64,000 bases of DNA. Origin: Deinandra increscens subsp. villosa. Its lineage: Eukaryota; Streptophyta; Magnoliopsida; Asterales; Asteraceae. The DNA lies in assembly GCA_039602395.1 (NCBI GenBank), contig JBCNJP010000025.1:44535980-44599979 (forward strand), in the 5' to 3' direction. Of the stretch, positions 1 to 11,552 are shown piece after piece. Position numbers and translations under genes: made by a program. Within the stretch, counting starts at the first letter, position 1. Each line of letters begins with the position of its first letter. The notes beneath the pieces are model-generated. The model worked only from the letters and a program-made list of their open reading frames with translations. It did no database searches and was not told the origin of the DNA.

Positions 1-1490
1 TAAAAATAGAAACTGAATATAATACAAACTGATTTGCACATGCACTGAATTGGAACAAAGATATACAAATTAAAATAGCAAGAGCAAGCAAACGAAAGTT
101 AACCTAATACATGCAATGACTTGAGAGTAAACAAATTGATTTGAAAGAAAACTATAGAGTAAATTGACCTATACAAAATAATCTATGTGCATTCAATGAT
201 TATAAACAAACATACCCAAATTAAATTAGAAGAGAAACAAAACCTAACCAAATAAAACGACAATTGGATAACACAAAGAATTATCACAGTTCAGTGAAAT
301 CAACTACAAAGAAACTGGTCAATGTTTTAAAAAACCGGCTTTTTAGTTGAACCTGATCAATATTTAAGGAACTGCCATTACCTCGGATGGAATTGATATC
401 TAACCAATATACCTTGCATAAATTGATATCTAACCAATATACCTTGCATAACTATGAACTTTTCAAAACTATGAACTAATCATAAATTGATATCTAACCG
501 AGAATAAGAACACATTGAATACAATTTGTGATATCTAACCAATATACCTTGCATAACTATGAACTAATCAAATCTATTCAAGAATAAGAACACCAAAATA
601 CCAAACTAATCATTTATATAAAATCAAGTAATAAATAGCATAACAATCCCTCAATCAGAACCATTAACAAACAGATTATAACCATCTATTTAAAACACAT
701 TGAGAAAATCAAAACCCTAATTTAGGGTTGTGCATCCAAATAACTGATATGATACATGAGAGTGAACGGTGACGAATGAAAGGATACATACCTGATAAGA
801 TTTCAGATTCGGCGGAGTGACGACAGATATCGAATCGCAGCGAAAGTAGCGAGACCGGAAACAAACAAAAATCGTATCAGAAAACATGATTTCAGTTACA
901 TGAACAGTCGTTTTGAATCACTTAAACAGTTTTAAATTAAAACAATCATCAGTTAAGATTCAATATGAAGAATCGATTAAAAACCCTACAAAATAGAATC
1001 GATATCAAAACCCTAAAAAAGTAACGATTGATAAAAATTCAACAATGACTGTTACCAGAATATGAAAATAAGACAGATTTGTACATTGATTTGGAGTAAG
1101 ATACTTACGATGTTGAAGATCCGATCGAAGTATGGTAGGTGATGCTCCTGAGGCGAGAGAAGCAGAGATGAAACCCTAATCGATTGTGCGACAAATGAAG
1201 CGACACCGGAAACTAACAACAATCGTATCATTAAACATGATATCTAAGCGTAAACATAACATCTACGTATAAGATCGGAGGAAACTCACCGGAAATCACT
1301 AAAATCGTTGGCGGAGCTCTCGATCGCCGGCGGAGATCGAGAGAGAAATCGACTTCAAACCCTAATTTTTTTGAAACAAATGAACCGAGAATGCGTGGAG
1401 TATGGCTTTATACTCGGGTCAAAATTTCAACCGGATCTTACCCGGATCCGCGAGACACATTCATTAAACCGTAAATTTAAAAAAAAAATC
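1..1490 (-). promoter_or_regulatory. Promoter and leader exons of an off-window host gene
   Basis: On the minus strand a TATA motif (TATAAAG, plus positions about 1405-1414) is followed by a leader with a TTAGGGTTT telo-box (about 1356-1366) that ends at a GTGAGT donor near 1289. Two further leader-like modules follow, ending at donors GTAAGT near 1108 and GTATGT near 790. A further telo-box palindrome lies near 713-728. The flanks of the modules share words (accggaaac, atcgtatca), so they look like duplicated alternative first exons. No coding exon is seen; positions 1-700 read as AT-rich intron. Telo-boxes are known from promoters of plant translation and cell-division genes. Identity of the gene is unknown. 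Confidence 0.45.
390..575. repeat. Local direct repeats, about 30 bp unit
   Basis: The word gatatctaaccaatatacc recurs at least three times, each followed by ttgcata, and two copies are directly adjacent (about 391-450). A neighbouring word, actatgaact, is also repeated. No ORF is present. Confidence 0.8.
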
Positions 1491-2021
1491 TAAATAACTA
1501 ACAAAATTACACCTAGGATTTTAGTGTGATTAGAGGGTGCCACATCACCAATTGATGATGTGGACACACTTATTATGTGCCAACTCAACCCAATATGTTT
1601 TGTTTAATATATAGGTAGATATGCTATCGATACTGTTTACAAATACATTTTGTAGAGTCCTAAACCTGTAAACTCACCAACATTACGTTAACCCTTTCAA
1701 ACTGATGTATTTCTCAGGTAACTAAGATCACTCTCGGTGTGCAAATGGGAAGTCTGTTAAACAACAGGGCCTACATTAGGAATGGAGTCATGGTCACCTT
1801 TTACTATCTAAATAAATCATGAACAATCGTATTTCTTATCGTAACATTCTCGTTCCAGTATTGTAAGACAATGTTATCTTATATATAATCCGCTGCAAAC
1901 TTTGATAACATACTTGTTTTCAAATGTAAACGAAACTGTTATAGGTCGTTCTTTATACCCACGACTATGACCCCATGACGTCACACGCCCACGTAATCGG
2001 GAACATCGGGGTGTGACAGAT

Positions 2022-2033
2022 TGGTATCAGAGT
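2022..2033 (+). other. Primer binding site of element A
   Basis: The word tggtatcagagt follows the LTR end with a short spacer. It matches the 3' end of initiator Met-tRNA except for the last base. This fixes the element orientation as plus and its LTR end at 2018. Confidence 0.85.
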
Positions 2034-2266
2034 CGTGGTTATAGCAAACTAGGTAAGAAAAACAAGAAAACCTAGACTATAGCCAGCTCTCTGAGACTTC
2101 CATTTGCATACAAGACTCGCTACCAACATCATGAGGTACACATGTTCAAAATGCGTGTCACAAACCTATGTGTAGTCTTACTATACTTATGTGTATAATC
2201 ACTGCTTTGCTTATATATATATGACTGTTACTGACATTATGTTGCCTTGGAACATGTATTGCAGAG

Positions 2267-3094
2267 ATGACTTCAGAGCAAGTTGTTTGCATATCTCCCG
2301 GGACAGAGCATAGTGCATCTACACCAGACTACACACCTTCTACATCGCACGACATTCCACTTACCGCCACAGACGTCCTACCCACCGAGCCCGCTAGCGG
2401 CGCGATTCACCACTGGACATCATAAGACACTGCTAAGGAGCCTACCAAGGTTGCCTCTGGAGCCATTTCTGCACCTCTCTCTAACAACGCTATCGCCATA
2501 GCCGAGGCCGACGCCGTTATAGCAGCCGCCACTGAACTTCTTGCCTCCACCGAGGTTCCTCACGTGCATGAGTACCCGGATATCTCACCTGGGCGTACCC
2601 GAGCACACGGGGTCTATCGTCGTATCCCTGATGAAGGTAGACGGGGTTACACGACACGGAAAACCGTGGGACTTCCCAAGAAACACCCCGCCTTTTCTGG
2701 ACACTCTGACCAGCACGCTTCAAAGCGAAAGCTGTTGACCGATGCCCGAGACTTCGGATATCTCCTGGACGCCCTACAAGAGTGGCGTATCAGTGAGGGT
2801 ATCCCTAGCATTCACGAGGCCGGAGAGTCGTCCACTACGGCCCCCTCACGCCTGAGTATCCCACTTCTGACCAGGCAGCCTGTCAGCGAGATAGTCCCGC
2901 TCCTCGTAGCCCGCATCCGACGCCACGAGGATAGGTTAGATGCAATGGAGATCGACGTCGCCGAGGCCCCGTCCTCTGAGGATCTGATGGAGATTGAGAT
3001 GCGAGTGACCTTAGTAGAAGAGGTCCTAACCTCTACCATTGCCGATATGGACATAATGATGGCCCGGTTTACTGCACTTTGTTTTGTAGCTTAG
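2267..3094 (+). pseudogene. Extra ORF between LTR and gag of element A
   Basis: The frame from ATG 2267 begins MTSEQVVCISPG and runs to 3094, broken by a single TAA at 2423-2425 (codon 53). After the stop the frame is open for about 220 codons. The product is rich in S, T and P at the start; the C-terminal 70 residues are charged, with heptad-like spacing (RIRRHEDRLDAMEID, EIEMRVTLVEEVL) that suggests a coiled coil. I do not recognise a domain. It lies after the primer site and before gag, where some plant gypsy elements carry additional ORFs. Function unknown. Confidence 0.6.
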
Positions 3095-3580
3095 ACGCCG
3101 ACATCTTTATCCTAAACGACCATCTGGAACATCGAGCCTTCTCTTTGGAGAACTACATCGCCGCCAACCAGGCCTACCTCATGACCATCTTCCAGACCCT
3201 AGCACTTCTAGCACCACCAGGACCCCCCAGCAGGACCTTTTTAGGTATTACATCACTGTGGACGTACATCCACAAATTTTGACATTTTGGGAAACAATTC
3301 AGATATGTATATTTTGACGGGTCAGAGCACCCCTAACACTATTTATATTAGATATAAATGATGTTGTCAGACTAACTCGAATATTTTGTTTCTTATATGT
3401 AAAAATTCGTATGTAATGCTAATAGGTAATGCTTATGGTTATGTTATGGTTGTTTGGTTGTTTGGTTGTTTGGTTGTGTGATATTATACTGATATATACG
3501 ACCCTATTTATTCTATATATGTATATATATACCATCTAATTTATCCTATATCTCATCGCTTAGAAAGCCAAGAGTAGAAC
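3095..3580 (+). other. Non-coding leader between extra ORF and gag
   Basis: AT-rich sequence with short repeats of gtttggttg near 3450-3475 and a TA-rich stretch near 3495-3545. No long ORF on either strand. It is part of the internal leader of element A. Confidence 0.6.
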
Positions 3581-4493
3581 ATGCCTCCCAGACGCAGTGC
3601 CAGAACCAACACGCCCCCACCAGTGATGAATGCCGCTGACGTTGAGGCGCTAATCACTCAACGAGTCGCTGAATCAGTCGCCGCTAGTGAAATACAATGA
3701 GAACATGATAGACAACACAACAACTAACCCCGCGGTCCACGTGAGTGTTCCTATAAGGACTTCATAAAATGCAAACCCACAAACTTTAAGGGCACGAAAG
3801 GTGACGTGGGCTTGATTCGATGGTTCGAGAAGGCCTAGTATGTGTTTCGCATCAGCAATTGTCCCGATGGCTACAAGGTCAAGTACGCCACCTATACGTT
3901 CATCGATGGCACATTAATGTGGTGGAACTCCCATGCCGATGCCCTGGGAACATACCTAGCCTATGCCATGACATGGGATGAACTCAAGCAACTTCTGCGA
4001 GACGGATACTATCCTCGCGAAGAACTGCAATAGCTCAAAGCAGAGTTTTGGGGACTAACCATGAACGGTTCTGACCTCGCTGGATACTCCAAACGATTTC
4101 GTGAACTCGCACATCTTTGCTCGACCATGGTGACGCCACCATACAAGAAGATCGAAAGATACATCGGAGGAATTACGCCACACATTCAAGGAAATGTCCT
4201 TGCATCTAAACCAACTACTTTCCAAGAAGCCGTACGTCTAACACATAGCCTAGTATACCAAGCCACCCGCCAGGGTGTAGCCGTCGCTAAGAAGAATCTC
4301 GAAACCAAAGCCGCGGAGGTCAATGCGACCACCTCATAAGAAAAGAAGCAAGACAACAAAAGGAAACGAGGTTTCTTGGAAGGACAGAAACGATAAGAAC
4401 TCTGAGAAGGTTCCAGATAAGAGCCTGGAACTGGTGAAGATCTATGCTACTACTGCCCTCGTGCAGGAGCATAGACAATCAAGTTACACCGGT
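3581..4493 (+). pseudogene. gag of element A, several stops
   Basis: The frame from ATG 3581 begins MPPRRSARTNTPPP and contains a recognisable Ty3/gypsy gag core: FKGTKGDVGLIRWFEKA, then YKVKYATYTFIDGTLMWWNS, WDELKQLL and IERYIGGI. In-frame stops fall near 3698 (TGA), 3725 (TAA), 3836 (TAG), 4031 (TAG) and 4337 (TAA), followed by more before 4493. Several can be explained by C-to-T change of CAA, CAG or CGA codons, as expected for methylated, dead copies. The zinc-knuckle part is cut off by the LTR of element B at 4494. Confidence 0.85.
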
Positions 4494-5630
4494 TGTCACA
4501 CCCCCAATTTTCACTAACGGAGTTTTACCGTGTGGGGTGTGAGCTAGACCAGGACCCGAGTCATTAGTTACATCAAACATAAGTTAAGGGTTCAAAATGT
4601 AAATATATCTCCAAACGGGGAATATCAAAACCAGAGTTTAAAGTTTAGCGGAAGCACATAAAAGTCAAGTGGCGCGAACAAGCGCCCGATAGGTAAATAC
4701 CAGTTCAAGTTGAAAAGATTTGAAAAAAAAATCCCAAAATAAAAGGTTTTAGCCAACGTACGTGCCCAAAAACCAGATTCTCCTAGCGTCCTGCAAAGCA
4801 TGCATAAGAGCGAGTGTCAACTAATGTTGGTGAGTTCACATAAGCACATAAGTATATCTAGTATAATCATGTAGTACAAATACAATAGTCTTTATTCGTA
4901 TGTAAGTATGTATATTACAAGTACAATCCATATCGTAGGTAGCGAGCCTAAGTTCATGTCACTAAAACGTTCGCAACCGAAGCTGACCAATTAGTTATGG
5001 GAATAATTCCTTACGTATTTTGCCTTCCCCGTGTCTACTCGATCACGGTAAGTTAGGCTGACATTGTCCTCAGTCCGACCGCCAGTCGGGTGGTACATCT
5101 CGTGCCCGCTGAGTGGGGTTTGTCAGACCCCAGTAGTACTACCCAATATCCCCTCGCTATATGCTATTAACGGTTCGATAAGTAAGGACTTGAAAGATAA
5201 AGCATTTTACGTGAACATGTGATATATACTGGATTTCTACTTTAATCATACATAATAGTTGTCGTGTTATCACCCTAACCCGGGTATAACGTGTTTGTGT
5301 ATGTTATCGTCCAAAACCGGACGTAACATAAAAGGTTGTGTAACTCACCTTAGGGTGCGCTGCTACAAATTAGTAAGACTCCGAGTCTTGCGTAGTTACC
5401 GAGCACCTATCGATTTTATATACGTAAGTGTGTATCCGCACATGAGTAACATAGCCTAGACGATGGTACTATAACAGGTAATTCCAAATATGATGTAGGT
5501 GACAATTTCAATACGTGATATAAATCGTTTGTTCGAAATAAATCAAAGGATGACATTAAATCGAGGATACAAAGATTTACGAAATCAATGTACGTATCCT
5601 ATTCCAAATAATAAATGTAGGGATCATCTG

Positions 5631-5694
<64 letters not shown>
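5631..5694. repeat. (GT)n(AT)n microsatellite
   Basis: A short GT run passes into about 26 AT dinucleotides. It lies inside the LTR of element B. Confidence 0.95.
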
Positions 5695-5698
<4 letters not shown>

Positions 5699-6092
5699 CG
5701 TAAGACATTAAATGTTGAAGCGTAGTCAAAACAATGTGAAAAATAAACGTCCGATATATATATTAATATGTCGTGCCAAAACTCTCAAGGGTTTAAAGAA
5801 AATATTTAAAACGTTCGTATGTACATAGGTACATGGCAATAAATCAAATATATATGTTTCCCCATGTTTAAAACTAATTTTTATTTAAAATAATGAGACT
5901 ATAAAATTTCGATCCATTTAAATCGTAATGTTGTTTTATAAAATAAAAATTCAACGAGTATCCTAACGAGTTTATGGAAGCTTCACGAGTCAAGGTTTAA
6001 TAGACATGTAATAGTAGTTTTGAGTTTTGGACTGAGGAGCATTTCAAATCATTAAAAGAATAATAATAAATAAAAACAGCAACAAAATTCAT

Positions 6093-6298
6093 GGTCACGG
6101 GACTCGAACCCGTGACCTCTCGTAGGGAACCAGAGACAGTGGATTGTTTGGTAAACTGTCTAGAAGATAGAGGTTTTGTACACATAGCCTTATAATAACT
6201 GGTTGAGGATAATAATCATGAAAAAAAACAAATGCGGCTGGGGGGATTCGAACCAGAGACCTCTCGGTCTCCAGCTACAGCGGCAACCAACTACGCTA
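6093..6298 (-). promoter_or_regulatory. tRNA-like A/B boxes in the LTR of B
   Basis: On the minus strand TAGCGTAGTTGG (6287-6298) matches a Pol III A box and GGTTCGAATCC (6244-6254) matches a B box, spaced as in a tRNA. A second B box (6100-6110) sits in a hairpin with 9-bp arms GGTCACGGG/CCCGTGACC and a 7-base loop, like a T arm. The acceptor stems do not pair well, so this is not a functional tRNA gene; a degenerate tRNA or SINE head is more likely. Confidence 0.5.
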
Positions 6299-7498
6299 CC
6301 GACCCAACTGTGCCAAGAACCAGTCTGTTTAGTCCCATCCTGTCCTGTTACCACTTTCTTCCCCAAAACTCTGGTGGCCGGAGTTTTATTCCAGTCACCG
6401 GAAAATCGCGAAACCAGACATAGAATGAAGGAATATGTGCGATTAACATAGGAGAATAGTTACCTTGAATCGTGGATGAGTTTTGATGCGTTTTAGGTGC
6501 TGAAACAAAACAAAAAAATCTTGACTCCGACGTTGGAAATTGCTCCGTTCCCGAATCCAATGCTTCGGGGTTACTCAGTGGTGGACAACGATCTCAATGA
6601 TGTGCAGAAAGGGTGGTGAAAAGTGGTGTTTGGCCGGAATTTCTTGAGTTCACCGAAAGACAAAAAAACAAGAGGAAAGCAAAGTAGAGAACGGTCGAGA
6701 GAGTTGTCAAATGATTGAAAGAAAGTGATCTGGTCTCCAAAATTAGCACATCAATTGTAACCGTAAGGAGTTAAGTCGAGAATTCAATTCGGAAGGGTTA
6801 CCGGCAGCGACGATCGTACTCTACCAGTTACTACGTTTTCTTAATTTCCAAGTTTGCCTTCTTGGCAAAATCAGCCCCTCCTTTATTTACCAAGGTGGCA
6901 CAAAGTTTAGAATAATTACATAAATGATCACTCAAGTTTTTAACAAAGAAAAAGGATTTGATAATTTGCAGAAATGGTCCCTCAGGTTTTCAAAAGGATA
7001 ACGAGACTAACGGAGGGTAATGGAAAACGTAAACGATGGCCAAACGAGTGTATGCAACTCATATCGTGTAATGTTTATAAGAAGTATTAAATTTAAACGA
7101 CCACATAAAATCATAGATTTCAACCTCTAATTATCAGTTTAAATTCACAAAAAATCATAGTTATAGCCCCATAACTATCTGTTTTTAAATTCCTATAAAA
7201 TTATAGAAACACTTCGTATGATTACATGACACACCGTCACATAAAATCATAAAATTACACGCGTATATATGAACATATATCACATAAAAAATATAATTGT
7301 CACATAAAATAACAAAATGTATTCACGAAAACATAAAATATAATTTATATAAAATGATAAATTATATACAATTCAAGTTGGTCAACCGACGTCTAGACTC
7401 ATGTGCAGTGCTAGTGTAACTATTCTAGTTACTGAGGTAACGGACGTTATCAAAATATAACACAAGTTATTAACGGGGTTAACCTGGGAAATTGCCGG

Positions 7499-7634
7499 TT
7501 GTCACATCATCCCCTTGTTAAGGAATTTTCGTCCCAAAAATTTCCTTAAGTTGCTACGGTTTCTGCGGAAGTAAAAGAAAAATTTTAAGGTTGCCACATC
7601 ATCCCCTTTTTAAGGAAATTTTGTCCCAAAATTT
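7499..7634 (-). repeat. Duplicated pol end / LTR junction of B
   Basis: Two related 43-45 bp units, 7499-7541 and 7590-7634, both contain cacatcatcccc, ttaagga and gtcccaaaa. They correspond to the end of pol and the start of the 3' LTR in this family. One copy is extra. Confidence 0.7.
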
Positions 7635-9071
7635 AACTCATACCTTGATTAGATGTTGACGCTTGATCAAATAGGTGAGGATATTTCTTTCTCATCTGAT
7701 CTTCTCGTTCCCACGTGAACTCCGGTCCACACTTAGATTGCCATCTCACTTTGACGATGGGAATTACCTTCGTTTCAATGTTTTCTCCTCACGTCCCATT
7801 ATTTCCACGGGTTGTTCGATGAATCGTAGTTTTTTATCGATTTGCAGTTTTTCTAATGGAACTATGAGAGTGTCATCAGCTAAACACTTCCTTAGGTTCG
7901 AAACATGAAACACGTTGTGCACTCCATTCAACTCAGGAGGTAAGTTTAAACGGTAAGCCATTGGACCAATGCTTTGGATGATCTCGAATGGTCCTACATA
8001 GCGGGGATTCAACTTCCCGCGCTTTCCAAAGCGTACGACGCCTTTCCAAGGCGAGACTTTCAGTAATACTTTGTCGTCAACTTCAAATTCCAATGGCCTT
8101 CGGCGTTTATCTGCATAACTCTTTTGTCTATCTCTTGCCGCTTTCATGCGGTTTCTAATCTGCACGATTCTCTCAGTGATCTTGTGCACCAGTTCAGGTC
8201 CAGTGAGTTGGCTCTCACCGACCTCGGCCCAGCAGATAGGCGATATCCATTTTCGTCCGTAGAGAGCCTCAAATGGAGCGGCTCCAATACTGGTATGGTA
8301 GATGTTGTTATAGGAGAATTCTACCAGTGGTAAATGAGTCTCCTAATTTTTCTCGAAGTCGAGCACACATGCTCTAAGCATATCCTCGAGAGTTTGGATG
8401 GTACGTATAGTCTGCCCATCAGTTTGAGGATGATACGCGGTACTCATATCTAAGCGAGTGCCCATCGCCGTTTACAAGGATCCCCAAAACTTTGAAGCAA
8501 ATCTAGGGTCTCGGTCAGAGATAATAGATAAAGGCACTCTGTGAAGCTTGACAATCTCCTTGAGGTATATCTTTGCAAGTTTGTCTATTTGTCACTTTCC
8601 TTGATAGCTAGGAAGTGGGCGGATTTTGTTAACCAGTCAATGATAACCCAAATCATATCGCAACCGCCAGAAGAACGGGGAAATCCCGTGATGAAATCCA
8701 TCGAGATTTCTTCCCATTTCCATTCGGGAATTTTTGGTTGTTGCAGTATTCCTGCTGGCTTTTGATGTTCCGTTTTGACCATTACGCACGTCAAGCACTT
8801 GCTAACATACCTAGCGATGTCAGCTTTCATATTGGGGCCACCAATATAACCCCTTTAGGTCTTGGTACATTTTGTTAGAACCAGGATGGATCGAATAACG
8901 AGACTTGTGGGCCTCGTCCATCACCAGTTCTCTAAGATTTCCATGGAAAGGTACCCATATACGGTCATTATAATAACGAAGTCCGTCTGACTTAACTTCA
9001 GAAGTTCCATATATGTCACGTAATGATTCAGACCCAAATTTTTCCTCCTTTAGGGCCCTCTTTCTGAGCAT
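7620..9071 (-). pseudogene. Integrase and chromodomain of element B
   Basis: Integrase inserts the cDNA. The H2C2 finger is visible as HKSRYSIHPGSNKMYQ followed by LYWWP and KCLTC (about 9000-8770). The catalytic core follows: MDFITGFP with the first Asp, SDRDPRFASKFWG near 8510, and HPQTDGQTIRTIQTLEDML near 8410. After a stop and shift, 8189-7764 holds the GPFEI...HNVFHVSNL part. A further one-base shift near 7760 leads into the chromodomain IPIVKVRW and FTWEREDQM (about 7750-7660), which in chromoviruses binds chromatin and guides insertion. At least one stop and three shifts make it non-functional. Confidence 0.88.
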
Positions 9072-9618
9072 CCCGGAGTCTATCCGGTAGCCCCGTATGG
9101 ATCGTTAATTGGAAAGCTCGAACCCTTCTAGGTTTAACATGTTCCTTTCTACTCAAGGAATTGGCCACCACGTTGGCCTTGCCTGGATGATACTTTATCG
9201 CTAGATCATAGTCGTTTAGCAATTCGACCCACCTACGTTGCCTCATGTTGAGTTCCTTATGTTCGAATATGTGCTGGAGGCTCTTGCGATCAGTGAATAT
9301 CATACACTTGGTACCGTATAAGTAGTGCCTCTAAAATTTTAAGGAAAATACCACAGTGCCCAACTCTAAGTCGTGAGTTGTGTAATTCCTCTCATGGGAC
9401 TTTAGTTGCCTTGACTCGTATGCGATGACCTTACCTCTTTGCATCAGAACATATTCAAGTCCCTGGATTGACGCGTCACAATAAACCTTGAAGTCGTCAA
9501 TCCTATTAGGTAGAGATAATATAGGTGTAGTACAAAATTTCTCTTTCAAAGTTTGGAAGGTTGCCTCTTCCTTGTCACCCCATTTGTACTGAACCCCTTT
9601 GTCCGTAAGAGCGGTCAA
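9028..9618 (-). pseudogene. RNase H of element B
   Basis: RNase H removes the RNA template strand. Segments KVYCDASIQGLEYVLMQ and RNYTTHDLELGTVVFSLK (9618-9331), then IFTDRKSLQHIFEHKELNMR and KYHPGKANVVANSLSRKEH (9303-9028), carry the expected acidic residues. A shift near 9310 separates the two. The enzyme is broken. Confidence 0.85.
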
Positions 9619-9879
9619 TGGTTGAGTTAACTGAGAAAATCCCTTTATAAAATGATGGTAGTAACCCGCTAACCCTAGGAATTGGCAGATTTCCGCAGGA
9701 GCTCTAGGGGTGGGCCAACTTTTAATGGCTTTGTTCTTGGCTGGGTCGACATGGATACCTTGCTCGTTGACGATGTGACCCAGAAATTGAACCTATCGGA
9801 TCCAGAAATCGCACTTACAGAATTTTGCGTAGAGTTGTTCTTTCTTTAACAATTCTAAGATTAACCGTAGATGTTCCTC

Positions 9880-10611
9880 GTGTTCTTATTTTGTTTTCGA
9901 GTAGATGAGGATGTCGTCAATAAACACTATGATGAATTTATCCAGGTAGGGCTTGCACACACGGTTCATGATCCATGAACACGGCTGGTGCGTTCGTTAT
10001 GCTGAAAGGCATGACCAAGAATTCATAATGGCCGTATCGTGTTCTGAAGGCTGTCTTTTCTATATCCTCATCGTGGACTCTGAGTTGATGGTAGTCAGAC
10101 CTTAAATCAATCTTGGAATAGTAATTGGATCCTTGAAGCTGGTCAAAAAGATCGTCTATTCGTGGAAGATGGTATCGATTCTTGATAGTGACTTTGTTGA
10201 GTTCGCGGTAATCAATACACATTCTGAAGGTGTCATCCTTCTTTTTGACAAATAACGCAGGTGCTCCCCATGGTGACGAGCTAGGTCTGATAAAACCTTT
10301 ATCTAGCAGTTCCTGTAATTCTGTGGATAGCTCATTCAATTCATTCACCGCTAGACGATACAGTGCACGTGCGATCGGAGCTGCTCCCGGAGCGAGGTCA
10401 ATCCCAAATTCTACTTGTCGAAGCGGAAGAAGGCCAGGTAGTTCCTCAAGAAATACCTCCGGGTAATTGCGTACGATCGAGAAGTCTTCGATTTTTCTCT
10501 CGACCCTAGTTTGGTCTGTAACCTTTTCCAGGATTGCCACGTGTCCTTTCCGAAGACACTTCTATGCTTTAATATATGATATGATTCCAAAGACAGCACC
10601 TCCCTTTTCAC
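9880..10611 (-). pseudogene. Reverse transcriptase of element B
   Basis: Copies element RNA to DNA. 10540-9938 shows GFIRPSSSPWGAPALFVKKK, RMCIDYRELNKVTIKN, YYSKIDLRSDYHQLRV (motif A Asp) and YGHYEFLVMPFSITNAPA (motif B). Motif C is FIDDIL near 9915, in another frame. A shift near 9960 separates it from the body, and 10611-10540 shows another shift upstream. Confidence 0.9.
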
Positions 10612-10633
10612 CCTGAATCGAGAGTACTTCTCC

Positions 10634-11005
10634 TCATGCTACGGGTATCCGTATGACTTTTTCTTGACAGACACTTTTCGCATGTTTGGATAGCCAAACC
10701 ATGCCCACTATCACGTCGAAACTACCGATGGTAAAAGGCATAAGGTCTATACTTAGTTTATGACCAGATAGTTCTAATGTGCAGTCCTCAACTAAGTGAG
10801 TGGTGTCAATGAGCTTACCATTTGCTAATTCAACAGTATACCTAGCTTTTAGTGGATTTTGGGTAGCCTTAATCAACTTACAGAATTTAGTAGAGATAAA
10901 ACTTTTCTCGGCACCAGTATCAAACAAGACATTTGCAAAGTAGTTGTTTAGAAGAAACTTACTAGTAATGACGTTGGCATCGTTTCTCGCTTCACCCGAA
11001 TCCAT
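10634..11005 (-). pseudogene. Aspartic protease of element B
   Basis: Retropepsin-like domain with the active site FDTGAEKSFIS after NNYFANVL, and the later core ELSGHKLSIDLMPFTIGSFDVIVGMVWLS (given in pieces: LSIDLMPF, FDVIVGMVWL). It cleaves the gag-pol polyprotein. It is joined to gag and RT only across frameshifts. The active-site Asp is present. Confidence 0.85.
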
Positions 11006-11388
11006 AACGAAAGCTCGCCCTTTGGCTCCATCTCCATCGTTTCTACCACCATCACCGCCGTTGTTATTGTTGTTACGGGGTTGTTGTTGTTGTTATTGCC
11101 AACATTGTTGTTATTCTTTTGGAGCTGTGGGCAGTCCCTCTTTAAGTGTCCTGGCTTTCCACACTCATAACACCCCCTAGGGCCTTTATTATTCTGTCTC
11201 TGGTTCTGATTCTGATTCTGATTGGGACAGTTTTGTAGCTCACCCAAACAGTTCTTAGCCTCGTGGCCCCCTTTTCTACAACGCTCACAGGTGAGTTTCT
11301 TGCATACCCCATTGTGGTGTTGGTTGCACCGATTGCAGAAAGGTGCTCGTCCCTTGTACCCATTGTGATTTTGATTACAACCACCCAT
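10948..11388 (-). pseudogene. gag zinc-knuckle region of element B
   Basis: Three CCHC knuckles are visible: CNRCNQHHNGVC, CERCRKGGHEAKNC and CYECGKPGHLKRDC, followed by an Asn-rich tract encoded by a GTT/AAC repeat. They bind RNA during packaging. The capsid part that should precede them is missing, since recognisable gag stops at about 11390. Confidence 0.85.
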
Positions 11389-11390
11389 AC

Positions 11391-11552
11391 ATTACTGACA
11401 AATTATATCTTTGCTACTGATACAGTATCAAGACGAGGGAAGAGCAGCTACAAAGCCAGCTTAGAGAGGGCGCGCTGATGCCTACCATCACCAAATCTCA
11501 GCCACTAATTTCAAGGGGGTCAATTATAATTCATGGAGATGGGTTTTCTTTA
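11391..11552. other. Unassigned sequence next to element B
   Basis: Contains gagagggcgcgctgatgcc near 11462-11480. No ORF, LTR end or known repeat recognised. It marks the breakpoint of element B. Confidence 0.4.

Larger units (their letters stand above)
1600..4493 (+). mobile_element. Ty3/gypsy chromovirus-like element A, 5' part
   Basis: It holds the 3' end of an LTR (to 2018, ending gtgtgaca), a Met-tRNA type primer site, an extra upstream ORF and a decayed gag. The sequence stops at 4493, exactly where the LTR of the oppositely oriented element B begins, so either B inserted into A or a rearrangement joined them. The left LTR boundary could not be fixed; 1600 is a guess where the promoter-like sequence ends. 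No pol is left. Confidence 0.7.
4494..7506 (-). repeat. 3' LTR of element B
   Basis: On the minus strand it begins TGTGACAACC at 7506, directly after the end of pol, and ends ggggtgtgaca at 4494. This gives about 3,013 bp with TG/CA termini. It contains a (GT)n(AT)n microsatellite (5631-5694) and tRNA-like boxes at 6093-6298. No partner LTR is present, so age cannot be estimated. Confidence 0.75.
4494..11390 (-). mobile_element. Ty3/gypsy chromovirus B (Tekay/Del type), 5'-truncated
   Basis: The minus strand carries, in order, zinc knuckles, protease, RT, RNase H, integrase with chromodomain, and a 3 kb 3' LTR. The chromodomain after integrase places it in the chromoviruses; the long LTR and domain order fit the Tekay/Del lineage (from memory of the family). 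The 5' LTR, primer site and N-terminal gag are missing; recognisable gag stops near 11390. All coding parts have stops or frameshifts. Confidence 0.85.

Noticed and set aside
4494..4520. Start of a plus-strand LTR at tgtcacaccccc
   Set aside because: Its partner terminus and the pol order show it is the end of a minus-strand LTR (4494-7506).
5631..5694. CRISPR-like or origin-like repeat
   Set aside because: Simple GT/AT microsatellite.
6203..6560. A functional tRNA gene at the A/B boxes
   Set aside because: T stem and acceptor stem do not pair; only boxes remain.
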